64,000 bases of DNA from Hemileia vastatrix (GCA_030280995.1 JASXTE010000001.1:10511001-10575000), one strand, 5' to 3'; counted from the first letter of the stretch, positions 30,657 through 42,115 are shown. Made by a program: numbers and translations. Notes: generated by a model from the letters alone, not told the origin.

Positions 30657-31247
30657 CGTGGGGCGAGATGGTCTATGTGGTTAGATCATCGCCTGGATGG
30701 CCGCTTGACATGTTGACTTGTTGTGTCGTGGGTTCAAATCCCTGCCGCCTCCCCCCTTTTAACCACACCCTTCGTCCATGGTTGGCACGCTCGTTTTCAT
30801 GCTGGTGTCGATGTCTCGTTATCCCCACGATGTCTCTCTTCTCCCTCAGCAACCTACAGTGGATGGACATGTGCGTGAAGGCTGGAAACCCCCCCCACTT
30901 AGTCAACCACCCACTATGTCAAACACCCAATTTGTCAACCTCCCCACTTTGCCAACACCCCATTTTCTGGACGAACGTGCTTGGTCATTCACCTTGGGTC
31001 TGCTGCGGAATTCCACTCCCCAAAAATTCTTTCTAAAAAAACCCTGCCCATCAAACCACGACCCCTCGAGGATTACCCTCCCCCCAATAGCAACCCCATC
31101 TTTGTTCTCAAGCCACCTGGCTCCCCCCACCCATGTCATCCTGTTAATTGCCCTGTTACCTAACTCACTACATTCATTTACTCCCCACTTGTACCTAACC
31201 CATTAGTTAACCATGCCTTCATGCCCCTAGCTGGGTGAGATTGTAAG

Positions 31248-31278
<31 letters not shown>
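30657..31278 (+). mobile_element. tRNA-derived SINE, about 622 bp, complete
   Basis: The 5' head has an RNA polymerase III box A-like TGGTCTATGTGGTTAGATC (30669-30687) and box B GGTTCAAATCC (30731-30741). A long unrelated body follows, ending in an A-only tail of about 30 bases (31250-31279). The 11-bp target duplication ATGTAGCTGTA is perfect (30646-30656 and 31279-31289). This shows LINE-mediated retroposition and a young age. Its tail motif (tgagattgtaag) recurs at 32445, marking a second truncated copy. Open frames inside it are not genes. Confidence 0.9.
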
Positions 31279-31279
<1 letters not shown>

Positions 31280-31438
31280 TGTAGCTGTATATCACTCATA
31301 TGCAATTCAATCTTTGAGTTTCGCTCGGCTTTTCAAACTTCTCAACATCCACAGAATAATATCAGAGTGAGTGAGTCGTCAGTGGACACTTGTGTCAGTG
31401 TTTGTCAGATAATTGATTTTCTTCGGATGGGAATAAAT

Positions 31439-31565
31439 GTACAGAGAAACCTGAAAAGCTTGCGGGTTTCTCGTTTCCGATTCCCCGCCAAAAACTTATG
31501 TTTAGGTGGCTTTTGGCAGGGAATAAGTGGCAAGAAACTTGCAAGCCTTGCCGGTTTAGCTGTAT
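31439..31565. mobile_element. Short fold-back MITE (GTACAG termini), 127 bp
   Basis: It shares GTACAG ends and the CCCCGCCAAAAAC core with 30387-30512, with its own inverted repeats (AAGCTTGCGGGTTTCTCG against CAAGAAACTTGCAAGCC-type arm). It lies upstream of the CMC4-like gene. The open frame 31367-31606 crosses it and is not credible. Confidence 0.75.
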
Positions 31566-31705
31566 ACTTGAGAGCCATTTTTTTTTCTTTCATGTTCATT
31601 ACTTGAATTTAATTACTTTTTCATCATCCTATCACAGAAATACTTTCTCAAGCCTATAAATATCGTTTGGAGTAAAAAAAATCGATTCAGATCATTCTTA
31701 TAATT

Positions 31706-32236
31706 ATGTCCGTAAGTTCTTTTAAATTTTTTATTGTAGTTCCTACTTTTTTTTTTCCGGAAATAATTTCGTCTCCGAAATATCAAATTATGATGGGTTC
31801 TCAATCGTTAGATTGCGTGTCAGGTATCTATTCAAGCAGCATTCAAGACTATACATATCAACTGCTTCCTGGTTTTAATGATTTTCCTATTGTTTTCGAA
31901 ATGCAAAGTTGATATATAACCGTTTTTGAATACTACTCATGGTTAATTCTTGTTCCATTTTTATTGAATTATTTTGTGCTTTTTTCTCCTCAATAGGAAG
32001 CCCCATGTCAAACAGAAGCATGTCGCTTACAAAGATGTCTAAATCGCTATACTTATAAGCCGGAGAAATGTGATCACTTGTTGAAAAGTCTGTATTTGTG
32101 TTGTAGTGAAATGTATGAACGTGAAAAAGGTAGAACTGGTGAAGAGGCTCGCAGAGGGTACGAAGGAGGGACATCTGGAAGCACCGCTTGTCCATTAGAA
32201 CGTGTAGTGCGAGAGAAATTGAAGAGAATGTCTTAA
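31706..32236 (+). CDS. CMC4: Twin-Cx9C mitochondrial protein, CMC4-like (81 aa, 2 exons)
   Basis: Exon 2 (31997-32236) encodes EAPCQTEACRLQRCLNRYTY, then YKPEKCDHLLKSLYLCC. C6-x9-C16 and C27-x9-C37 form the twin Cx9C motif, with additional C11 and C38 as in CMC4/MTCP1-p8 proteins. The family is imported into the mitochondrial intermembrane space by the Mia40 relay and folds as a disulphide-locked helical hairpin. No Met precedes the motif in exon 2. The best start is a two-codon first exon, ATGTCC at 31706-31711, followed by a perfect GTAAGT donor and a 285-nt intron ending in caatag. This joins in phase 0. The C-terminal tail ending KRMS is longer than in yeast. The exon 1 choice is inference. 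The gene converges on the GH20 gene. Confidence 0.8.
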
Positions 32237-32424
32237 AACATTTCCGATTACTCCAAATCTAGGATTCATTAAACAAGATCGTTCAATGCTATTGGATGAT
32301 CTTAATGAATTAAATATTTGTCATTATCAAAGTGCATTTCACTCAAATTTATATTTTGCAGTTGATTTTCAAGCTAGTTGGTCAGTAATAATCATGTTAT
32401 ATTTAAAATAATAGTCATTACTCC

Positions 32425-32490
32425 GTCATGCTCCTAGTCAAGTGAGATTCTAAGATGATGATAATGATAATAATAATAATAATAATAAAT
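32425..32490 (+). mobile_element. 5'-truncated SINE tail with (taa)n
   Basis: tcatgctcctagtcaagtga and gattctaag match the 3' end of the complete SINE at 31218-31246, followed by a (gat/taa) microsatellite in place of the A-tail. It lies between the convergent CMC4 and GH20 stop codons. Confidence 0.7.
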
Positions 32491-32501
32491 GGTTGATAAC
32501 C

Positions 32502-35011
32502 TTATATGTATGTTGGTGCGTTGCACTGGCCTGGTCTCACAGCACACCAATGTGTTTGCAAGGGCGTGGCTTTTATACCACGCTGAACCAGTCTGTATCT
32601 AAATCAAAAAGACGAGCCAAGGTAAATATTAAGCCCGTCTAATTTTACGATACTGATACTTGAAATAAATATTTTGGGAGGGGAAGATGAAAACATTTAC
32701 CTCATATCGTGAATCCTAGGTAATGCATGGATAAGGCTAGAGTTTTTATTTTTATTATAAGTCTTTCCTGTCCAATAAACTTCTGCTGCAGAAAGTGCCC
32801 GAGGCCTGGGAATGAGTAATGCATAAACAAGTCATTACCAACTATGCTTTGATTATGTTGTATTGAGGATGTTTACCAGAGTTGATTGTCAAGGTTTTGA
32901 GGACCACTTTGTTCCGACCACAAGAGCACTTGACCTAAATTTAAATGATCTGTCTCAGTAATAAAAAGGATTGATAACCCTGATATATAAACTTGCCCCC
33001 AATTATCGAATCGTAATCCTTTTTGGCGATATTTGCATGAGGGTCGAAAGAATAAATCTGTGATTAGTTGTAGAAAAGGAGGGTAAGTTCGCTGGGCTAT
33101 ATTGATAGCTTTTAGCAGTCTCACCTTTTGCCAAGTCTAATATCGAACATGTGTCGTCAAATGAGTGCCAATTTTTAGTAACATAATGGTATCACCTGCA
33201 TGAAAAGGTAGTAAATTATACTTTAAATGGATCACACCAGGAGTTGCCTTCGCTTGAATTACCCAACCAGCCACCCAATCCGCTGTTTGTATTTTGAATT
33301 TGGGAATATGAATACGTATTTTCTCAAATTTAAAAGTCCAACAAAACGCACCAATCAAGATAAGCAAAACCACTCGCAGCATGTAGCACACGATAGCCCT
33401 TTTTTACCACTTGCCGAGCATTTTGTGATGATTTCCATACAGCAACGATTGTATCCTTTTTGAGGGCCAAATTTTGATTTAAGACTAATTCTTCCCAAAT
33501 AACTGGCGTTTTACCAGCCTGTCGGATAGTATGGTGAGTAAGATTGACAAATTTAGATATAGCACTGGCAAGTGTCAAATTCATATCTTCAAGAGCAGCT
33601 TGAGTCGCAACATCATCTTTATAGCACCTTTCGTTCTAGTGGAGCGTACACAACAATTAAAACATTTTTTAACACGGTGATTATACTGTGCTCACAATTT
33701 CGTCGCCACCTGATGAAAACAATGGACTTGATGATAAGCTGGCAGCGTATTTAAAAAGCTCTTGCACTAACTCAACAACCCTGTGATCCGCAATTCGGAG
33801 CTGACCAGCAGGGGGTTCAGCAGCATAGTGCCACCATGGTTGAGCGTCTTTGCAAGCTACAAAGTCGGGAAAAGCTTCGCTGACAGCTCGGCTGTGGCCT
33901 GGGGTATCAATCTCAATCATCACATCTACACCTTTAGAATTGGCGTATGTAATGAAGTTCTGGATATCATGAGGCATATAGACCTCTGAAGCTGAATATG
34001 CACCTTTACTCGAGAGAGAAGGGTGTGAGGGAATATACATGGGCCAACTTTGAGAGTCTACAATGTGCCTGAAATTATTGCACTCATATTGATTATCTTC
34101 GCCTCAAAAAAAAACCAAGGAAAACCAACATACCAGTGTAGCGTGTTTAATTTGGTCCAACTCATTGCATCAATCGTTCTTTTGAGATGGGAGATAGGAT
34201 AGAAATTTCGGCTAGTATCCAGCAAAAGACCGCGGTAAGGAAAAGCCGGTCTATCTTTAATGGCGACAGGCCCATAAAGATATAACACGTTTTCAGTAGC
34301 TTTATTATGTCTATTCTTTGGCGATAGGGTATAAACTAATTGTGAAAAGGTTTGGAGGCCTCGAAAAAGGCCCAGAGAAGTGGGGGCTTTGAGAATGGCG
34401 TGATTTTGCTTGCTAGAGGGAGGTGGCACACACAAGATATATTGTTCTTGCCTCATAAAAAGAGGCTTGACGGCTTCCACTTTAATACTTTCAATCTGAA
34501 GATCATTATCAGAAAGTTTACAAAATTTGTTGGAAAGTGTGAAATGGTCGGTTGAAGGCAGCGATAACTGGCTGAGATTGCCATGAGAAATTGAAAGTTT
34601 GAGAGTTCTCAGGAAAGAGCTCGTTGGCAGCTGTGATAATTTGTTCATATAAGATTCTCCACGATCAGGTACCAACTCTTGATGGCGGTCATTTTTGAGC
34701 TGATCGAGAGTGTCTTGGACAGCAGCTCTGAGATCCTCAGAGGCATATGAAGCAAGTCCAGATGAGAAAGTGATGTCGAAAGTATCAGCCAATCTGATAA
34801 GATGATTTCCACGCAGCATTTGCTTGGGTTGAGGCCATACAGCCGATACATATGGAATCCACTGAGAACCCAGAAAAAGAAAAATGGAACCTAACCAACA
34901 AATCATAATATGTGAAATGGTAGGCTGAAGAATAGCAAACAGGGGGAAAAAATCGTAAAAAAAGCCTTTAACACTCAATAACTTTAATTGAATTTGTGGA
35001 GTACCTGCCAT
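32502..35011 (-). CDS. GH20 beta-N-acetylhexosaminidase (642 aa, 9 exons)
   Basis: It removes terminal GlcNAc/GalNAc from chitin oligomers or glycans and is probably secreted. Minus-strand exons are 35011-34134, 34068-33696, 33635-33352, 33282-33222, 33136-33125, 33057-32997, 32934-32877, 32805-32701 and 32598-32502. All join in frame to TAA. Landmarks: a hydrophobic signal-like start at Met36 (MICWLGSIFLFLGSQ), an N-terminal hexosaminidase domain, PYRGLLLDTSRN and LNTLHWHIVDSQSWP (residues about 287-302). Others are EIDTPGH (347-351), the catalytic Asp-Glu pair in SGGDEI (D415, E416), YLDCGLGGWL, and VLLWSEQ (559-565). The C-terminus is rich in WCAVRPGQC-type Cys/Trp. The fifth exon is 12 nt (TWQK). 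The intron after exon 6 has a GC donor (GCAAGT). No defect is seen. The true start may be Met36 (34906). Confidence 0.92.
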
Positions 35012-35083
35012 CCTGCTAATCTATTTATTAAGATTTGACTAACAGTCACGCCAAATCTCCGATTATCATTTTTATATATATAG

Positions 35084-35328
35084 CAGGGTCTGTAGAGAAT
35101 GATACAACTAATTCAGAAAAGCTTCCGGCTGTCCAAAAAACAATGGTTTCTTCTCCTACCTTCCCCAGAATAAGTTAAGATCAGCTAACCTTGATGAATG
35201 AGGGTTGACATGATCCAATGGGCTAGATTTACGAGATGAGTTGTCTTCAACTCATATTTTGGTGGGTTAGAAGAGGAAAAAAGTTCAGACAGCCGCAAGT
35301 TTTCTTCAACAAGCTAAACCGTACCCTG
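35084..35328. mobile_element. MITE-like element with CAGGGT termini upstream of the GH20 gene
   Basis: The left end CAGGGTCTGTAGAGAATG and the right end CTAAACCGTACCCTG are partly inverted, as are inner segments (CGGCTGTCC against GACAGCCG). CAGGGT ends are seen in hAT elements, but no 8-bp duplication is evident. It lies 70 bp upstream of the first Met and may include the GH20 promoter. Confidence 0.55.
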
Positions 35329-35443
35329 ACAATAGGTTGAGTTACATTTCGGAGTTTCTCTTGGAATCTTCATTTCTTCTCAAATTTACTATTATTATTA
35401 TTATTTTTTTATTTCATACAATCGCACCCAGCAAGAGGTATGA

Positions 35444-35603
35444 CACAGCGCACAAGGGAATGGTAGAGTAAATTCATCCTGTTCCGCATGATGAATTTGA
35501 GCAGAGAATCAACTGGAAGCACACATGTTTTTTAGATCTTCGGCAGAGTAAGTTCATCCTGAGGAAGAGGATGAATTTACTCGGCCGAGATTTGCACGCT
35601 GTG
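35444..35603. mobile_element. Fold-back MITE (CACAGCG termini), 160 bp
   Basis: CACAGCGCACAAGGGA at the left and TTTGCACGCTGTG at the right are inverted. Both arms contain GAGTAAATTCATCCTG or its inverse, giving an almost complete stem. Confidence 0.75.
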
Positions 35604-37063
35604 CTAAGGAGAGGTGATCAAAATGAGTTAAATGCAGATAAATCTCCTGAAGCATATGTATGATGTATCAATCGAAAAAATCCTTTTGAATACGTTGAAG
35701 TTACTCCTCCCAAAGCTTAAATTTGGGTGCAAGCAATGGTAATATTTTTTTGCTTTCTTTCTTTTTTTTTGCAGCTGAACTGACATTGGAATTTCTAAGC
35801 TCCCCAACCTGACTAAGATTACTCACCTAATAGTATATATTAATCCAGTTTTGAAGATTTCTAAATTTGAGAAGATGATAGAAATTAAAAGGAAATTAAT
35901 TTTTGCTCTTTTTTTTTAGTTCTACTTATTCCTCAACTAAAAAACAGTTTTTTAAAATACATTTAGTAAAAGCAATAAATATATGATATTTTGAATCTTT
36001 TCATGATGTAGTTCATCAGAATTACATGAAAATATTGTGATTTGGTAGGGTAATCTCATGAATTGAAAAATTAATCAATACTCAGTGAATTTTCTATATG
36101 AAACACCGAAATTTAACCAGCATGATAAATTTAAAAGATAGAACAAAGAATAACAGTTTAAATTTCTTAAAAATGTAATTTTAACACTAAAGTGTGCTTC
36201 AATGCTATATTGTGGGATAATCACAGTGTCCACCTTGTAATAAGAACCATTTATTTTAAAAATTTCTTTCATGTGATTTTTTTTCTTCAGGTTGAATTTT
36301 AGACTGTAATATTGTGCAAGAGCTGAATTTAATACATATAAGTGGTATTTTTTCATCATTATATTAATTTCTCACTGAAAAAATACTATATGATACATAT
36401 TTAGTAAAAAATACACAATCAATATTTTTATTTATACCCATATAAAAAAGGCAGTGTAAAAGGTTTTATATTATGATTAAAATAAATGTTAATACAAATT
36501 TTAAATGAATATATAAAGTATTTCAATTTAATGGTTTTGAGGAAAAAATTAAGCAAAACAGTTCAGGATCACTTCTTTCTTTTTTAGAACAAAAGTTTTG
36601 ACAGGAGTAATTCACATCTGAAATTTTGCACATAATTCTTAAATAATATATATGGGACAAGGACTTATCAATGATTTACTAGAAATATGATAATCAAACT
36701 GATAGGTAATAATAATATAATTTTGCTAAGCAGTTTCTAAGTCTATGAAATGAAATCCATTTCATATTTCATTTAAACACAAGACTTTATAAATCTTCTT
36801 GTAATTAGTCTGATCAAAGAGCAATACTAGATTAAGTATATTTTTATAAAAATTAATTTCAATAGAGAATATTTCAACACTTCAGTACAGATTTAAACAA
36901 GAAAAGTAAGCTTAAAATTTGAATTTTAGTTAAAATATATATTGATGAAAATATTATTTTTGATTTTTTAAGAAACTACCAAGTTTATCCTATGAGGCTT
37001 CACTTTAATTTACACATATACATCCAAAAAAATCATAGTGATGTCCTGAGGGATCTATATAAT
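35604..37063. other. AT-rich interval without a gene
   Basis: The interval is uniformly AT-rich. The one minus-strand frame (36075-36359) has no recognisable feature. No repeat boundary was found. Confidence 0.55.
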
Positions 37064-37263
37064 AGGGGGTATCAAAGTTAAAAATTTGGAATTATTTAAA
37101 AAGTATTTCACAGCACAAAATGAAAGCCACAAGCATGACATTAATTCTCAGTAAAAAGATGTTTTTGGGGCACAAGACGGCATTCCTTAAAAAATAATCA
37201 TGGTTGATTTGGTGGAAAAAAAAGGTATTTTGAAATGGAAGAATTCTAACTTTAATACCCCCT
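37064..37263 (-). mobile_element. 200-bp MITE, AGGGGGTATCAAAG family, inverted
   Basis: It has the same termini and exact length as 85-284, in the opposite orientation. The target duplication is AAT on both sides (37061-37063, 37264-37266). The change from ATT to AAT on both flanks at once supports a 3-bp duplication of the AWT type. Confidence 0.9.
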
Positions 37264-37266
37264 AAT

Positions 37267-37372
37267 AGGGGGTATCAAAGTTAGAAATCTTCCATATTAA
37301 AATACCTCTTTTCTCTACCAAATCAACAATGATTATTTTTTCATCTATGGCATATTGTGTCCCAAAAACACC
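37267..37372 (+). mobile_element. Left half of a MITE, AGGGGGTATCAAAG family
   Basis: It begins three bases after the end of the previous MITE and follows the 85-284 copy up to cccaaaaacacct. It then departs into unrelated DNA. The right half is missing. Confidence 0.85.
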
Positions 37373-38409
37373 TAAATAAAACAATTTGTTTTTCTTTTTA
37401 ATTATTTTGAATTTAGACAGAAAATCTGAAACCTTTTTTATATATTATAGTTATGTAAAATAAATTTTTAGTAAGTTTCTTAATCTATCATATAGAAAAT
37501 AAATCACATCATTATAATATAAAATATACTTACAACTATTATTAATATAGTATTTTCTCAAAATGATTTATCATTTTTATTTAGTTTCACAACTTCAAAG
37601 TATTAAATATATATATTTGTGATAAATAAATAAATTTATGTTTACATTTAGAGTTCTTCAAGAAATTTTTTGAAAAGTGATAGATTTACTCTCTGTTTAA
37701 CTTAGCTTGAACCATTGTTGAAAACAGGATTACATTGGGAGTTCAATCTAAGTTCTACATAAACTAAGATATATCATTTTTTGAAAATAAATATAGTCAT
37801 TGCAATGAAAAAATTTCAGTAAAAAAGAGGACTCAAGGAGCTTGTTATGTTACTTAATAGATTATAGTACCAATATTGAGGAACTTAAAATATTACATTT
37901 TACTAATTTTTTTAGCTTTTGCAGGTAATTATTCTGGTATGTATATTAACCATGGAGAATGAAATCTAGCAAAATTTTGAAATATATCAAATTTTAAACC
38001 TGTATTTAAACTCTATGAATTAATTTGAAGCTCTTGTATATCTCAAAAAAAGAATTTAGAACTAAATTAAAATATAAAGACATTCATCTCATGAAATAAA
38101 AAAAGCAAATCAGTTTGAAATCATAATATAGTTTTTGTTCAATTTTTCAACTTGTTTCAAAAATATACATATTTTATTAGTTTTATGTCTTATGTATAGT
38201 TCCCAGAAACATTCTGTAAAATAATTTGTGAAAAATTAAAATTCTATTTCATGGCTAACTTTTAAATTCTAGTGCATCTTCTGTCACAAATTTCAGTATT
38301 TATTAAAAACAACAAACAAAGATTTATCTTGTTTGGATTTAGGGGTACAAATAGAAATACACCAGAGGTACCCATTTTTTTTGAAAGTGAAAAATAAGTA
38401 CTGAAAACC
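37373..38409. other. AT-rich interval without a gene
   Basis: No open frame, RNA gene or repeat structure can be supported here. Confidence 0.55.
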
Positions 38410-40039
38410 AACAGGGTGAACTCTATTTTTAGGCCAAACAATAGATTTCACCTCTAGTTTTTTTTCTGCCTCATTTTACATTCTTTTCACCTCTCCACTT
38501 TCAGTTTTATGCCTTTCCATCCCTTCCTATTTTCTTCCCACATCTCTTGTTCAGATAACCATCCCAACATACTAACTGAACTCTCCAGCTTTCCCAGAGT
38601 AAGTTTCAGTACTCCTGGCCTTTCCCCTCCACTCCAATTTTACTTTTCACCTCATCTTACCACTCTCACTTCCCTATTCATCCATCCTTACCCCTTTCCA
38701 ACTTTTCCCCACTCCACCCTGCCTCTTTTGCCTCAAACCTCAATTCTCAACATCTCTTGCCCCCTTCACCCCAACACACCCTTTTGACAATACCCAAACC
38801 CTTTATCTTCCAACCCCACTATTCTTGCTCCCAACCTCAACCATTTCCCTTCCACATCATCTCAACCTTTTTTCTATTCACCCCACCCCTTTTGTTTCCC
38901 ATGTCACCCTTTTTTGTCCCTATAGATGAAAAGGGGTTGTGAAGGAGAGAGAATAAAGTGATTAGGAGTATTAAGAAGTGGAGAGGGGTGAAGAAGGGAG
39001 TAAAAGAGGTGAAAAGTGGAGAAAAAAAGTTAGGTGAGGTGAGGTGCAAGGGAGAGGGTTAGAGAAGGGGGAACAAGGGGGTGATGGGGGGAGATTAAAG
39101 GGGAGAATAGCACTACAATTAAAAACGAGAGAAAATTTTAGAGGGGAAGAGAATCAGAGGCACAAGAGAGGGGAAGAAATAAGTAGAAAGAAGAATTTTG
39201 AAAGAATGTAAATAATATGAAGATATAATAATTATAGGGCATTGAAAGTAAAAAATAATGAAAACAAAAATATACCTATAAATATTGTGCACCACATTTT
39301 AGCTATATGTTTTATTCTCATAAAAAATTAACCCTTATTATTCTTGCTATAATGAAGATAACAGTAAATTAGTTTTTTGAAAAAATAGAACCCATATATT
39401 GTTTTTACTTCTAAAATTATGGCATAAAAATTAATTTTTTAAATTATGCAGTTGATTATTTTTTTAACTTCAATTTTGAGAGTGATGTTCCCTTCACAAA
39501 TATTTTGAAGCTTGAAAAACATACAAAAGTATATATTCATACAATGAGAAGAAATATATAGTTCTAGATAACTTTATTGATAAACATTTGATGAAATTAT
39601 AAGTTTAATAAAAGTTTTTTTTTGAATAACTTTTTATAGTATTGGATGATTCCTTTATCAATTGATAGGTAAAAAAATCCTATAAACACATTTAAAATGA
39701 AATTTTAGTACAATTTATATAAGAATTTTATTATTTTTAAACAATGAAGAAAATAGATGATTATTCACAATTGTATGAATGTGCCCAATTATTTTGGTAG
39801 TGGGTTTCATTTATCTGAATATTCCTGCAAAAATTCCTGTAAGACAAGCCACAATATTTTTTTATAATGATCAATGGTGTTTCAATAAATGTTTAAGTTT
39901 CCTTCAAAGTGTGTTCAAAGTAATTTTACTTTTTTTTTGTTATAGTTACATCACTCCCTCAATGTATGCTCAACTGGATATGAATTCAGCTTTAAGGTTG
40001 CAGACTTGCTGGAAAGTCTTCCCCCCATATTGCATGGTG
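38410..40039 (-). mobile_element. Second copy of the CACCATGCAATATGG block, mirror orientation
   Basis: On the minus strand it begins CACCATGCAATATGGGGGGA with the subterminal palindrome GACTTTCCAGCAAGTC. AT-rich DNA follows, then the two arms of a purine/pyrimidine fold-back (39200-38940 and 38930-38480). It ends in the degenerate hairpin AATCTATTGTTTGGCC/TAAAAATAGAGTT at 38448-38415. This is the same order as 22939-24636. The small open frames in the C-rich arm are composition artefacts. Confidence 0.65.
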
Positions 40040-40130
40040 ATATTAGAGGTGGATTATTTTATGGCCTCCAGCATGAGGATAAAATGCATAATAAGGGCCT
40101 CCAGAAAGAGAATAAACAGCAATTATCATA

Positions 40131-41620
40131 TTGAAATTGATAAAAAATCTTAGTATAATTAGATCACAAACAAATAATATTTGTGATGATTCTATATCTT
40201 TCCTCCTGAAAGAGGTTAAACTGCCAACTTTATTTACTGGTGATTTTATGATAGAAGATGAAAGGGGAAAAGGTGTTGAAAAATTAGGTGATAAATTAGA
40301 TGAAGGAAAAGAGGGCAGTGGTGATAAAAATGAAAATTTTGAAAATAAAAATTATGCTTCTACTTACTCTATTTCTGATTCTGGTTCTGAAGAAAAAGAA
40401 AATTATTATGAAAAATTATATAATGGATAAAGTTTCTCAAGTAAAAGTGGAAGTTGGCATGGTAAAATATAAAAAGGTGGAAAATAAAATTAGGCCAATT
40501 AAAAAACCTTTTCCAGATGAATCAAATCCTCCTTTGAGAAGACTAATTCTATCAAGAGATCCATATGACTTTCCTTTAGTCAAGAACATTCCTGAATTTC
40601 CTGAAACTTCTAGGATCACTTCCAAGAGATTAGAGATTGTTAATTTTGGACTTGAAGGATGGCTTTCAGATGAGGAAAAAAGGTTGTTGTTGGATATAAT
40701 GGTTAAGAGGAAGAAGGCCATTGAATTTGTAGAAGAGGAAAGAGGTGTATTAAAGCATTATTATGGGGAGCCCTACAAGATTCCAGTTGTCTTCCATAAA
40801 CTATGGCAATAGAAACTAACTCCTATACCCACCACTTTAAAGGAGGACTATATTGAAGTAATTAAAGAAAGAATTACAACTGGATTATACAAAAAATCAT
40901 CATCAAGTTATTCTAGTCCGGTATTATGTATTAAAAGAACTAATGGCAAGATTATGGTAGTTCATTATTTAAGAGAAATTAATAAGGTTACAATAAAAGA
41001 TGCAAGAATACCACATAGTTCAGGGGAGTTGTAGAGATTTTTGAAGGGAGAGTGTGTTATGGTTTAGAAGATATAATGGGGGGATATGATGAAAAAGAGT
41101 TTCATCCAGACTCAAGACCACTTGCAACTTCTAATATGCCACTTGGACAATTACAGCTAACAAGATTACCTCAAGAAGCAACAAATTCAGTTTCTGTTTA
41201 TCAATATCAGATGGCATGGATTCTACAGGACAAAATTCCACAATATGCTGGTATATTTACTGATGATGGTGGAATAAAAGAACCTTCAACAGGTTATAGT
41301 AATTAGGTATTGAAGGAGAATACAGGATTAAAAAAATTTATCTGGGAATATGCTGTAATTTTAGAGAGGGTTTTGTTTAGAATAGAAGAGGCTGGTTTAA
41401 CAATTTCAGATTCAAAATTTTCTTGTTGTGTGCCAGATTTGGAAATCTTAGGTCATGTGGTATTTAGAGAGTGTAGGATCATTTCAAAGATGAAATTAAA
41501 TAGAATTAAGTCATGGCCAAGACCCAAGAATATGACCAAAATCAGAGGGTTTTTAGGTGTATGTGTCTATGTTAGAATTTTTATTAAGACTTTTCTTTGT
41601 TGGTTGCTCCTTTGAGACGG
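40131..41620 (+). pseudogene. Ty3/gypsy N-terminal spacer and reverse transcriptase, broken
   Basis: An acidic open stretch (40131-40430) gives way to another frame (to 40812) with FGLEGWLSDEEKRLLLDIM and YKIPVVFHKLW. RT continues with RITTGLYKKSSSSYSSPVLC and VHYLREINKVTIKDARIP (stop near 41033). Then come YGLEDIMGGYDEKEFHPDSR, LPLGQLQLTRLPQEATNSV-like and AGIFTDDGGIK, where FTDD is the catalytic box. The thumb region ends in RPKNMTKIRGFLGVCVYVR. Stops near 40810, 41033, 41304 and 41613 disable it. Confidence 0.88.
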
Positions 41621-41639
41621 TTGACTAGGAAGGATGCTG

Positions 41640-42115
41640 ATTGAAAGTTGGATGAAGATTTTGAAGAGGAATTTATTAAGTTAAAGAAAGTAGTTGGGGA
41701 AGATATTATCCTACACAAGTTAGATTATGGGAAAGATGCAGGCCAGATTTATTTAGCAGTGAATTCAATTCAGATTGCCTCTGGGGTGGTTCTGTCTCAA
41801 ATGGATAAAGCTGGTTATATAAGACCAGTCAGGTATAAATCTGTGGTTTTTACTGAGGTAGAATCAAGATATTCTCAACCAAAATTAGAACTTTGTGGTG
41901 TGTCAAAAATCTTAAAGAAACTTTAAAATATTTTATGGGGACAACACTTTGAATTGCAAGTTAATGCAAAATCTTTGATTCAAATGATGAATTCCCCTAG
42001 TTTACCAATTGCACCCATGACTAGATGGGTAGCTTTTTTTCAGAATTTTTCTTTTGATTTAGTTCACAAGCCTGGAAAGACATTTACTATGTCTGATGGT
42101 TTATCAAGAAGACAA
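41640..42115 (+). pseudogene. Ty3/gypsy RNase H region, broken
   Basis: The pieces are KLDYGKDAGQIYLAVNSIQI, RYSQPKLELCGVSKILKKL, a stop, then FELQVNAKSLIQMMNSPSLP, RWVAFFQNFSFDLVHKPGKT and FTMSDGLSRR. This is the order for the RT-RNase H of this gypsy class. The usual first Asp of RNase H (AVDS) reads AVNS. Confidence 0.85.

Noticed and set aside
30669..30745. A tRNA gene
   Set aside because: Box A and box B are present, but the sequence is the head of a 622-bp SINE with an A-tail and target duplication; the acceptor stem does not pair well.
30596..31206. Open frames of 146 and 142 codons
   Set aside because: They lie within the SINE body and overlap each other in different frames.
31367..31606. 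79-codon ORF ahead of the CMC4-like gene
   Set aside because: It runs across a fold-back MITE (31439-31565) and lacks conserved features.
33227..34555. Plus-strand ORFs opposite the GH20 gene (33227-33463, 33783-33989, 34352-34555)
   Set aside because: They are antisense shadows of the GH20 exons.
32502..35011. GH20 gene as a pseudogene
   Set aside because: Apparent frame breaks are all resolved by eight introns with valid splice signals, and every conserved GH20 motif is restored in frame.
38837..39049. 70-codon minus-strand ORF with Phe/Leu/Thr-rich sequence
   Set aside because: It spans the purine/pyrimidine fold-back arm; low complexity only.
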